NCBI GenBank assembly: GCA_910583745.1
Contig: CAJTZC010000013.1
Coordinates: 1 to 48,050, forward strand
Direction of reading: 5' to 3'
DNA: 48,050 nucleotides
DNA from: an uncultured Bacilli bacterium
GTDB lineage: Bacteria; Bacillota_I; Bacilli_A; RF39; UBA660
Shown here piece by piece: positions 14,552 through 21,849 of this stretch. The notes beneath the pieces were generated by a model, which ran no database searches, was not told where the DNA came from, and saw nothing but the letters and a program-made list of their open reading frames with translations. Numbering within the stretch: the stretch's first letter is position 1; every line of letters starts with the position of its first letter. The translations under genes were made by a program, and so were the position numbers.

Positions 14552-16430
14552 ATTATTAAGCAAATTTTTACTAATAGCTTCTTTTTCCTTTTTTTTAAGT
14601 TTAAACGTAGAGGCTTTACAAAATGTAGGCATTTATTCCGATTTGACTATTTCTGAAAGTGGCCTTTTTAGAGATAATCGAGGAACTACTTCCTCAAATT
14701 CTATAGGCTATCAATTTTATAGTACTTTTTATAATGATAAAGAATACTATATAGCTTATCCGTCTACAAGTACTAGTTATAATTATAATTCTTGGGGTGG
14801 TTCGATAGTACAGTGTGGTATGAGTTTTGCTAAGGATAACTATTATTCTGTTTCATATTATTTCAAAACCCAGACGTCCTCGACTTTACATCCATATTAC
14901 ACAACATTGTCAAATAAGCTTGCCATAGCTTCGAGTGTCTCGGACTTATCTATGCCTAATTTTAATTATATTGAAGTTAGTCATTCAGTTGAAAAAGTGC
15001 CTAGCGAATACGGTGGCTATGATTTTGTTTATACGGTCGTTTTTAAGGCTCCCACTTATGGAACTTGTTTGCTTAGTGCATTTAGTGGCAATCCCTCTGT
15101 AAACTCTCAAAATGTAGGTTTCTTGGGATATAAGTATGAGTCGCTTGGCTCTGATAACTTGTCGGCAGCAGATATTTCAAATGCTTTGTCGAATAAGTTT
15201 AGTGATATACAGAACAACATCGATAATTCAACAAATACAATTGTTGGCAATCAAGAACAAAATAAACAAGAGATAATCGACAATGCTAATCAAAATCACG
15301 AGAAGGCAGAAGAAACGCGAAAGGGTATTTGGGCTAGCTTAACTGACGGAATCGCGAATATTGGAAAATGGTTTACAGATTTAGCTTCATCAATAGGAAA
15401 TTTCTTCAAAGAACTTGGCGAATCAATCGCAAATGGTTTCACTAGTTTATTCGATTCGATAAAATCTTTGTTCGTCGGCGAAGAGGTTTGTGAAGTTACA
15501 AAGGAGAATCTATTTACTGGATATGATTCTTTAAGTCCAGACGCGGACGGCTGGTACTCATATAGTTGTACTTCAACGTCTTGTCCAATTTTAATAGCAA
15601 AAAAAAATGAACAGATAGAAAATGAAAAGTTCTATAACACATTTTTCGAAATTAAAGACATTTCTTCATCTGGAAATTATCGCATAAATCCTTTTAACGA
15701 TTATAACTCCCAGCTTGGCGATACATCGGCTCCATATTTTGTGCAAAGTGGCAATTTAACTGTTGAAAGTTCAGCTATTAAATTTAAAGGCAATCTTTAT
15801 AACGACAAATCTATTAGAGCTTATGTCGATGATTCTAATACGAATTTAACACGTTTTATGGTTGTTCGTTACACTGGCTCTAGTATTAGCTTTAAATTTC
15901 GTATTTTAATAACAGATGACATGACAATGACTTTAGAAAATTACGAATATTACGATAAAAAGCAAGAATGCACCTTAAAAGGTGGTCTTTTCGGCATGAT
16001 AACGAATTTCATGTCAAACGTTGGTAAATGGTTCTCCGACCTCCTAACGGGATTGTTAGAAGGACTCAAAGCTTTATTTATACCCGACGGCGAATATTTC
16101 TCGACATATTTTTCATCATTATACGACTTCTTTGTCGATAAACTGGGAATTTTAATGTATCCGATTGACTTATTTATTAATGTTTTAAATCGTTTCTTAA
16201 ATCTTTCAAGCAGCTCTACTGGATTAATACATATTCCCGAGATAGCTATACCAGGTTTTGGCACACTAGTACAAGAACAGAGCTTTTATATTAATGAAAA
16301 TTGGAACGAAGGACCACTCTTGACTTTGTATAACATTTATAAAGCCTTTGTAAGTTGTTTTGTCGGATTATGTCTCGTTAATTTAGCTCGCAAGAAAGAG
16401 AAGGAAATTGTAGAAGGGAGCACTTCATAA
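14535..16430 (+). CDS. Putative phage adsorption protein (pIII-like), secreted and C-terminally anchored
   Basis: 631 residues, the largest phage gene. The signal peptide (about 1-28) is followed by a Ser/Tyr-rich ectodomain, a polar coiled-coil region with many Asn and Gln (about 228-265), and an amphipathic tract (IGKWFTDLASSIGNFFKELG, about 272-300). A second cysteine-containing domain and a second amphipathic tract (VGKWFSDLLTGLLEGLKALF, about 495-515) follow. The C-terminal membrane helix (AFVSCFVGLCLVNLA) is followed by a basic tail. A signal peptide plus a C-terminal anchor plus this map position are what pIII, the receptor-binding tip protein, has. The two amphipathic tracts are clearly related to each other. 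Its receptor is unknown. Confidence 0.7.
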   Translation: MKKIIKLLSKFLLIASFSFFLSLNVEALQNVGIYSDLTISESGLFRDNRGTTSSNSIGYQFYSTFYNDKEYYIAYPSTSTSYNYNSWGGSIVQCGMSFAKDNYYSVSYYFKTQTSSTLHPYYTTLSNKLAIASSVSDLSMPNFNYIEVSHSVEKVPSEYGGYDFVYTVVFKAPTYGTCLLSAFSGNPSVNSQNVGFLGYKYESLGSDNLSAADISNALSNKFSDIQNNIDNSTNTIVGNQEQNKQEIIDNANQNHEKAEETRKGIWASLTDGIANIGKWFTDLASSIGNFFKELGESIANGFTSLFDSIKSLFVGEEVCEVTKENLFTGYDSLSPDADGWYSYSCTSTSCPILIAKKNEQIENEKFYNTFFEIKDISSSGNYRINPFNDYNSQLGDTSAPYFVQSGNLTVESSAIKFKGNLYNDKSIRAYVDDSNTNLTRFMVVRYTGSSISFKFRILITDDMTMTLENYEYYDKKQECTLKGGLFGMITNFMSNVGKWFSDLLTGLLEGLKALFIPDGEYFSTYFSSLYDFFVDKLGILMYPIDLFINVLNRFLNLSSSSTGLIHIPEIAIPGFGTLVQEQSFYINENWNEGPLLTLYNIYKAFVSCFVGLCLVNLARKKEKEIVEGSTS

Positions 16431-16705
16431 TGATTGTGTCGTCAATATTAGATTTACTTAAATTTTTAATAACATCGATATTCGGAATACTTCCGAGTAT
16501 ACCTCAAATGCCTAGCGAAATCGCTTCGGGTATAGACAGTTTCTTAAACATCGTCTTCGACAATGTTGGTCTTCTAGGTCTCTTTGTGCCTATCAATGTG
16601 ATGAAAATTGCGATACCAATCGCAATAATAATCATCAATTTTGACCACATTTACAAAACGGTTTTATGGATACTCAAAAAAATACCGATGTTCAATGTGC
16701 ATTAG
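16430..16705 (+). CDS. Putative pVI-like phage membrane protein
   Basis: 91 residues with two or three hydrophobic stretches (LDLLKFLITSIFGILPSI, then GLLGLFVPI and IAIPIAIIIIN) and a lysine-containing end. It starts within the stop of the pIII-like gene (TAATG). In filamentous phages the gene after pIII is pVI, a small polytopic protein that caps the same end. Order and topology fit; sequence identity is not evident. Confidence 0.6.
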   Translation: MIVSSILDLLKFLITSIFGILPSIPQMPSEIASGIDSFLNIVFDNVGLLGLFVPINVMKIAIPIAIIIINFDHIYKTVLWILKKIPMFNVH

Positions 16706-16968
16706 AGTTTTCCTCTGGTCGGCTCGATAGAGCCTTAAATAGTCGTTTGTCATATAGCACCGTGAAATAACGGAGCCACTTGTGACGAGTATATGTCGCG
16801 AAAGGTTATTGACAAAAAGACTATTCTCGAATAATGTCGTTCACTTTTCAAAAAAATTTCACATTTTTTTCGAAAAGTACGCCTTTCGGCGAGAATGGTT
16901 TGCTACTTTGACACAAAGTAGTGGGAGTGGGCAAAGCCCACAAAAACAAAATAATGGAGTTGTGTTAT
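16706..16968 (+). other. Phage intergenic region with at least six hairpins (candidate origin)
   Basis: Perfect or near-perfect hairpins: GGCTC-GATA-GAGCC (16721-16734), CCGT-GAAATA-ACGG (16760-16773), CTTTTC with GAAAAG (16844-16877), CGCC-TTTC-GGCG (16880-16891), CTACTTTG-ACA-CAAAGTAG (16903-16921) and GTGGGC-AAA-GCCCAC (16927-16941). The first may end the coat operon. TTGACA at 16809 with a weak -10 may drive rep. Stacked hairpins just before an HUH initiator gene are typical of single-stranded phage origins. A frame of 80 codons here (16782) is not credible. Confidence 0.65.
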
Positions 16969-17841
16969 ATGAAAATCGAAGAAAAGGAGACTACGAGGGT
17001 AGGCGAAGCCTATCCTTTACTTGATAGTAGTCTCATAACTACGTCAAAAATCAAAAAATACCAAGTAAAAATCATAGATTGTGGAGATTACACCCAACTA
17101 TATTTATACCCCACACTTAAGATTAAACACCTTGATGAAGATAATCTTTCAAAAGGTGGGGGATATAGTAGAGTAGGAGAGGGGAGTATCGAATATAAAA
17201 ATTTGGTTCGCTCTAAAAACCAAATGGCTCGATTGGTTATGTGTAACCACTCGGAGTTTAAAACCTTCATAACTCTAACATTTGCTGATAATGTTAAAGA
17301 CATTAAAAAAGCGAACGCAGTCTTTAATGACTGGGTCGCTAATTTAAAAAAAAGGTCAAAACGTGACTTGAAATATATTGCCGTACCCGAATTCCAAAAG
17401 AGGGGTGCAGTACACTACCACGTCTTGACTAACATAGATTATATCAATGATTTAATTTTAAGTAAAGAGGAACTAAGAATTTACTCCCCTACCACCAAAA
17501 AGTGGCAAGTAGGGAAGAGTGTGCCGTCTTGGAAAAAAGGTCATTCTATGGCTAAAGATGTCGTAAGCGAAGATTACGACTTAATAGGTTATATGTCAAA
17601 ATATATGCTTAAGGACTTCGACAATAGGTTGTTTGCAAAGCGAAGATATTTATATTCACAGAACCTAAAAAAGCCGAAGCCTAAAATATTAGACTTAGAC
17701 AATTTAGAAGATACACAAAATTTACAGAATATCTTAGTTAATCAAAATATTAGATTTCAAAGTTCTTATAAAGATAAGTTGACGGGCGAAGATGTACAGT
17801 TTATGGAATTTTGTTGCAAACAAAATTCACAAGATATATAA
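16969..17841 (+). CDS. HUH rolling-circle replication initiator
   Basis: 290 residues from the ATG at 16969, chosen because GGAG lies 9 bp upstream. In-frame starts at 16921 (GTG) and 16954 are possible. The three rolling-circle motifs are visible: FKTFITLTF (about 98-105), AVHYHVLTN (H149, H151, the metal-binding HUH) and YDLIGYMSKYMLK (Y208, Y212, the DNA-nicking tyrosine region). It would nick the double-stranded phage genome at an origin, probably in the hairpin-rich region just upstream, and attach to the 5' end. It is the last gene before the right Xer site. Confidence 0.9.
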   Translation: MKIEEKETTRVGEAYPLLDSSLITTSKIKKYQVKIIDCGDYTQLYLYPTLKIKHLDEDNLSKGGGYSRVGEGSIEYKNLVRSKNQMARLVMCNHSEFKTFITLTFADNVKDIKKANAVFNDWVANLKKRSKRDLKYIAVPEFQKRGAVHYHVLTNIDYINDLILSKEELRIYSPTTKKWQVGKSVPSWKKGHSMAKDVVSEDYDLIGYMSKYMLKDFDNRLFAKRRYLYSQNLKKPKPKILDLDNLEDTQNLQNILVNQNIRFQSSYKDKLTGEDVQFMEFCCKQNSQDI

Positions 17842-17911
17842 TTTAAGTATAGTAGAAGAAGTCGTTAATCGTGAGACAGTGAACTTATCATGTTTCTTTA
17901 AATAATATGTA

Positions 17912-17939
17912 ACTTCTCATAATACATATTATGTTAACT
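17912..17939 (+). other. dif: Chromosomal dif site (attR of the prophage)
   Basis: 28 bp: arm ACTTCTCATAA, core TACATA, arm TTATGTTAACT. It fits the known Bacillus subtilis dif (arms ACTTCCTAGAA and TTATGTAAACT), and the second arm differs from that of E. coli (TTATGTTAAAT) at one position. It is where XerC/XerD resolve chromosome dimers and marks the replication terminus. The chromosomal gene strand bias switches here. Confidence 0.88.
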
Positions 17940-17968
17940 TCTTCTTTTCGGAAAGAAGACGTGTTTTA

Positions 17969-18334
17969 ATGATAGATTACAACAGATTAACAGACAGAGA
18001 ATATTTTAATAATCAAATCGATGGTATTAGTAAGACCGACGACTCCTATATTCTTGCCAATGAACTAAAGATGCTTTCGCAAAGAATCTATGACAATAAA
18101 ATTGACCCTGTAGATGCTCGTATCATATTAGGAGCTATAAAATCTCGCCAGGCGGAACTCACAGGTAAACGTCATCACGATATGACAAATGCCGAAGGTG
18201 GTCGTAAGATGGTAATGACACCCAACGCAGTATCCAACAGGAATGGAACGGCCTCTATCATTTTCTTAGTTGCCAGTGTTGCTGCAACGACAGTCATGTA
18301 TACCCTACTGGTTTTAGCGCACTTTACTAAATGA
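17969..18334 (+). CDS. Conserved-looking small membrane protein beside dif, unknown
   Basis: 121 residues: a helical, charged N-terminal part (about 1-70), a linker with RHHDMTNAEGGRK, and one C-terminal membrane helix (ASIIFLVASVAATTVMYTLLVL). I do not recognise the family. It starts 30 bp after dif. The ribosome-binding site is weak (GGAAAGAAG, 10 or more bp away). The end overlaps the convergent ZIP gene by 8 bp. It probably belongs to the chromosome rather than the phage. Confidence 0.65.
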   Translation: MIDYNRLTDREYFNNQIDGISKTDDSYILANELKMLSQRIYDNKIDPVDARIILGAIKSRQAELTGKRHHDMTNAEGGRKMVMTPNAVSNRNGTASIIFLVASVAATTVMYTLLVLAHFTK

Positions 18335-19064
18335 GCAAGCTGATAGCCACGACAACGGTTCCTAACAAGAATCCCAAATATAGGGATTTCTTTTTATTAT
18401 AAGATATGGCTTCAGGTAGCATTTTATTAATGGATAACGTAATCATTATTCCTGCTACCAGTATTAAGAACATGCTCACCATCTGACTGGTTATAAAATT
18501 CTTAAAAATCAAAAAAGCCAACAGAGCACCTAACGGTTCAGCTAAAGCGGATAAGAAAGTACACTTGATAGCCTTCCCTACACTACCAGTCGAATAATAG
18601 ATTGGTACAGCAATACTGATACCTTCGGGGATATTATGTAAAGTAATCGCTATGCAAAGAGAAACTCCGAGGCTGAAATCTTGGTATGTACTTAGAAAAG
18701 TCAAAATACCTTCTGGCAAATTGTGAAGTACGAGAGCGATAAAGCTCAGAATACCCAACTTATATAAGTTGTCGCTCCCCTTCTCTCTCTCGATTAACTT
18801 GTTCAATAGATTTACAGATATGGCTCCAAGACCAAAGAACAAGACAAAAAGGAAAAGACTCTTCAGTATACCATCGCCTAAATAAGGCAAGGAACTAGGA
18901 ATGAGGTCGAACAGACTGACCATCAGCATGACTGACAAAGAAAGACTGATAGCAAAAGATAAAAATTCATCTTTTTTCTTGACAGGAATGAAGATTCCAA
19001 GACAGCCGAGCATCGTCGAAAAGCCTGCAATACTCGCTAAAATAAACGGCCATACGATTTCCAT
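18327..19064 (-). CDS. ZIP-family metal (zinc) transporter
   Basis: A 245-residue membrane protein with about eight membrane helices. The metal-site signatures HNLPEG (about 130) and HNIPEG (about 159) of ZIP transporters are both present. The length and the short, charged loop after helix 3 match the ZupT-like group, which imports Zn2+ and other divalent metals. Ribosome-binding site AGAAGGGGAG. It is a single gene; no Zur box was recognised. Confidence 0.92.
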   Translation of the reverse strand: MEIVWPFILASIAGFSTMLGCLGIFIPVKKKDEFLSFAISLSLSVMLMVSLFDLIPSSLPYLGDGILKSLFLFVLFFGLGAISVNLLNKLIEREKGSDNLYKLGILSFIALVLHNLPEGILTFLSTYQDFSLGVSLCIAITLHNIPEGISIAVPIYYSTGSVGKAIKCTFLSALAEPLGALLAFLIFKNFITSQMVSMFLILVAGIMITLSINKMLPEAISYNKKKSLYLGFLLGTVVVAISLLI

Positions 19065-19141
19065 AAAACTCCCCTTCTCTACCTAAACTTTATTACAGTT
19101 TTCCCTTAAATATGAAAAAAACAACTGCAAAAGTTGTTCTT

Positions 19142-20554
19142 TTAGTCGATGACTTCGATTTTCATCAAATTCGTTCTCTTTATTTTAGTGTTATTAGGGA
19201 AACCGCCTGTGATGATGATTAAATCACCTTTGTCCAATTGAGTAAACTCCTTTGCTCTTTCGACACTTCTCGTCAAAATTTCATCGGTAGAATCGATGAT
19301 AGGTAACATCATAGGATATACACCCCAATGCAAAGCAAGTCTGCTTCCCGTTCTAACATCTGGAACGAGAGCAAGGATAGGCGCAGTCGGCTTCAAATTA
19401 GAGATTAAACGTGCGGTTTTACCACTGATAGTCGGTGCACAGATCAATTTCGCATCAAGTTTCTTAGAACTCTCGACGACATTGTTTGCGATTGCAAAAC
19501 TGACCACATCGAGAGAATCGACCTCTATTTTATAGTCGAACTCCGTATATTTCTCCGTCGTCTCACAAATTTGAGCCATTGCGGCGACAGTCTCTATCGG
19601 ATACTTACCGACTGTAGTTTCCCCTGAAAGCATGACCGCATCGGTTCCATCCAAAACGGCATTGGCTATATCACTCGTTTCGGCTCTCTTAGGACGAATA
19701 TTCTCCATCATCGTTTCCAACATCTCCGTCGCGACGATACAAATCTTTCCGAGACGTCTACATGTCTTGATGACTTGTTTTTGAACGATTGGTAACATTT
19801 CGCTAGGAATTTCTGAACCCAAGTCTCCACGCGCATACATGATACCGTCAGAGACCTCCAAGATTTCCTCGAGGTTGTCCAAGCCCAATTGGCTCTCTAT
19901 CTTACAGATAATTTGCAAGTCTTCTCTGCCATATTCTTTTAAAATTTCCTTGATTTCGAGTACGTTCTCTTTGCATGATACGAAAGAAATCGCTAAGAAT
20001 TCACCACCGTTCTCACAAGCGTATTTGATATCTTCTCTATCCAAATCGCTGACATACGGGATATCCAAATTAATTCCTGGTACGCTCAAACTCTTTTTAT
20101 TTCCAAGTCGACCCCCTGCGATGACTTCACAAGTAATGCCGTCTTCTTCAGTACTGATGACTTTCAACTTCATCTTTGCATTCTCCAATAGGAAATCATC
20201 GCCAGCTTTAAGTGAATTTAAAGCCTCAGGGTGATTGACAGAGAACCTCTCACTCGTTCCTAAGACATTTTCTTTAACGATGCGAACCTTATTCCCAGCG
20301 ACGAGTTCAATCCCGTCGTTTTCCATCATGCCACCTCTAAACTCTGGTCCCTTCGTATCCCAAAGTATAGCCACAGTCATGTTCGTCTTTTTTCTGACAG
20401 CCCTGACTGATTCAATAGCTTTATTTCTCTCTTCTATAGTCGCATGCGTAAAATTGATGCGCGCGACATTCATTCCTGCACGGACCATTCCTTCCATGAC
20501 GTTTTGGTCATTACTGGCAGGTCCTATGCTACATACTATTTTTGTTTTTTTCAT
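19142..20554 (-). CDS. pyk: Pyruvate kinase
   Basis: A 470-residue glycolytic enzyme that converts phosphoenolpyruvate and ADP to pyruvate and ATP. Signatures: KIVCSIGPAS at the N-terminus, the B-domain insert, ICKIESQLGLDNLEEI (active-site Lys and Glu), GIMYARGDLGSEIP, and ATEMLETM. The extra C-terminal PEP-utiliser domain found in many Bacillus enzymes is absent. It has a good promoter (20590-20619) and stands alone. Confidence 0.97.
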   Translation of the reverse strand: MKKTKIVCSIGPASNDQNVMEGMVRAGMNVARINFTHATIEERNKAIESVRAVRKKTNMTVAILWDTKGPEFRGGMMENDGIELVAGNKVRIVKENVLGTSERFSVNHPEALNSLKAGDDFLLENAKMKLKVISTEEDGITCEVIAGGRLGNKKSLSVPGINLDIPYVSDLDREDIKYACENGGEFLAISFVSCKENVLEIKEILKEYGREDLQIICKIESQLGLDNLEEILEVSDGIMYARGDLGSEIPSEMLPIVQKQVIKTCRRLGKICIVATEMLETMMENIRPKRAETSDIANAVLDGTDAVMLSGETTVGKYPIETVAAMAQICETTEKYTEFDYKIEVDSLDVVSFAIANNVVESSKKLDAKLICAPTISGKTARLISNLKPTAPILALVPDVRTGSRLALHWGVYPMMLPIIDSTDEILTRSVERAKEFTQLDKGDLIIITGGFPNNTKIKRTNLMKIEVID

Positions 20555-20589
20555 TATATAAATCTTCCCTTCTTTAAAGTGCCTTAAGC

Positions 20590-20619
20590 ATTATACTATA
20601 TTCTATTCTATAAAATCAA
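20590..20619 (-). promoter_or_regulatory. pyk promoter
   Basis: On the - strand, TTGATT (20619-20614), an 18-bp spacer, then TATAAT (20595-20590), about 36 bp before the pyk start. Confidence 0.7.
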
Positions 20620-20719
20620 GATAAACTGTATAAATTTGGCATAATTTGTATGTCAAATTCCACATTTTACCAAACATCTTTTTTATATCCCGTGCCACAA
20701 TAATAGTGGGAGGTTAATT

Positions 20720-20863
20720 ATGAATAAGAATAGTAATTCAGCTCGTTCTAAAAATTCTAACAGTAACAGTGCAAGAAATAATGCACGTAACAATGCTAGA
20801 AATAACGCTAAAAACAGTTCAAGAGCAAAATCATCAAATTCAGCTAGAAATAACGAAGAATAA
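20720..20863 (+). CDS. Small low-complexity Asn/Ser/Arg/Ala-rich protein
   Basis: 47 residues composed almost only of N, S, R, A and K, with a repeated ARNN unit (SARNNARNNARNNAKNSSRA). A strong ribosome-binding site (GTGGGAGG, 6 bp before the ATG) and a terminator make it a convincing gene despite its composition. It is on the minority strand for this side of dif. The composition recalls small spore proteins, and the genome carries spoIVB, spoIIM and cotE homologues, but no family signature is visible, so a spore role is speculation. It could also be a nucleic-acid-binding peptide. Confidence 0.65.
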   Translation: MNKNSNSARSKNSNSNSARNNARNNARNNAKNSSRAKSSNSARNNEE

Positions 20864-20886
20864 AAAGGGACATCGTTCCTTTTTTT
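20862..20886. terminator. Bidirectional terminator between convergent genes
   Basis: AAAAAGG-GAC and GTT-CCTTTTT pair around ATC, with T runs on both strands. It serves the small + gene and overlaps the end of the recombinase gene. Confidence 0.8.
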
Positions 20887-21754
20887 AGTTGTCTCGCGGA
20901 TTGAACTCGTCATAATCTCTCTTGAGAGTCTCATTCGCTATGTGTGTATAGATTTCGGTCGTGCCGACGTCAGAATGGCCCAAAAGTTCCTGAATAAATC
21001 GAATGTCCGCGCCATTTTGCAAGAGATGCGTCGCAAACGAGTGGCGCAGAGTATGGGGACTGATTTCCTTGCCTAATTTTATATCCTCCGCCCTTTTCTT
21101 TATCATTTTGAAGACAGCTTGTCTCGTGAGAACTTTGCCATGATTATTTAAAAAGATATAGTCCGTTTGCTCTTTTTTTAACATGCATGGTCGGACTTCT
21201 TTTATATATTTGCTCATATATTCCGTTGCGATGTCATTGAGAGGCACAATCCTTTCTTTAGAGCCTTTTCCCATCACTTTGACGAGAGATTCTTCTAAAC
21301 TGACATTCTCGAGTTTTAACGATGTGAGCTCTGAAATACGCAATCCCGTACTATACAAAAGCTCCAAAATGCACCGATTTCGAAAAGAAAAATGATTGTC
21401 TGGTTCAAAATCCAAAAGCTTATCGACCTCACTTATTGTGAGTACATCGGGTAAGTATTTCCCTATCTTAGGTCCTTCGATGCTATCCATGGGACTGACA
21501 GCTAAATAACTCTTTTTAACCATGAAATCGTAGAAAGTTCTTAAGGTAGACAGTTTTCTTGCCAAACTCTTCTCCGAAACAGTAGACAAATGCTTTATAT
21601 AACCTCGAATGTCCTCTGTCGTAATTTTATCGAGAGCCTTGTTATTCATAAGCTCATAAAATTGCTCTATATCGTTTCGGTAAGAATCGACAGTATTTTT
21701 CGAGTAATTCCTCACATAGACCAAATCGACGACAAATTCATTTATAAAGTCCAT
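20885..21754 (-). CDS. xerD: Xer-type tyrosine recombinase
   Basis: A 289-residue tyrosine recombinase. N-terminal SAM-like core-binding domain (YVRNYSKNTVDSYRNDIEQF), then the catalytic domain with Arg in YSTGLRISELTSL (about 147), Lys in MGKGSKERIVPL (about 171), HTLRHSFATHLL (about 242-253), LLGHSDVGTTEIYTH with the nucleophile Tyr near 276. Length and signature fit XerC/XerD. Only one such gene is in the window; its partner must be elsewhere. It lies 3 kb from dif and could supply one of the two activities used by the prophage. XerD rather than XerC is a guess. Confidence 0.9.
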   Translation of the reverse strand: MDFINEFVVDLVYVRNYSKNTVDSYRNDIEQFYELMNNKALDKITTEDIRGYIKHLSTVSEKSLARKLSTLRTFYDFMVKKSYLAVSPMDSIEGPKIGKYLPDVLTISEVDKLLDFEPDNHFSFRNRCILELLYSTGLRISELTSLKLENVSLEESLVKVMGKGSKERIVPLNDIATEYMSKYIKEVRPCMLKKEQTDYIFLNNHGKVLTRQAVFKMIKKRAEDIKLGKEISPHTLRHSFATHLLQNGADIRFIQELLGHSDVGTTEIYTHIANETLKRDYDEFNPRDN

Positions 21755-21849
21755 TCGACATCACTACCTTACTTAAGTTAGTTATATCACAAGGAATCGA
21801 TTTTATCAATGTTTTTAACATTTTAAAAGTCCTTCTATAACCGAAGGGC

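Larger units (their letters stand above)
11088..17939 (+). mobile_element. Inovirus-like (filamentous phage) prophage integrated at dif
   Basis: A 6.85-kb element bounded by two Xer-type sites (11088-11115 and 17912-17939). It holds the modules of a filamentous phage in order: a divergent repressor, small replication-module proteins, a 67-residue major coat protein, a Zot/pI-type ATPase, small membrane proteins, a large secreted adsorption-like protein, a pVI-like membrane protein, a hairpin-rich intergenic region and an HUH replication initiator. There is no integrase gene, as expected for phages that borrow host XerC/XerD. There is no secretin, as expected for a host with one membrane. All genes except the repressor read rightwards, many with overlapping ends. 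All key frames are open, so it looks intact. Confidence 0.9.

Noticed and set aside
16782..17024. Open frame of 80 codons on the + strand between the pVI-like gene and rep
   Set aside because: It runs through the hairpin cluster and into rep in another frame, has no convincing ribosome-binding site and has a composition unlike the neighbouring proteins.
20683..20934. Leu/Phe-rich open frame on the - strand opposite the Asn-rich gene
   Set aside because: It is the reverse reading of the low-complexity ARNN codons, has no ribosome-binding site and overlaps the recombinase end.
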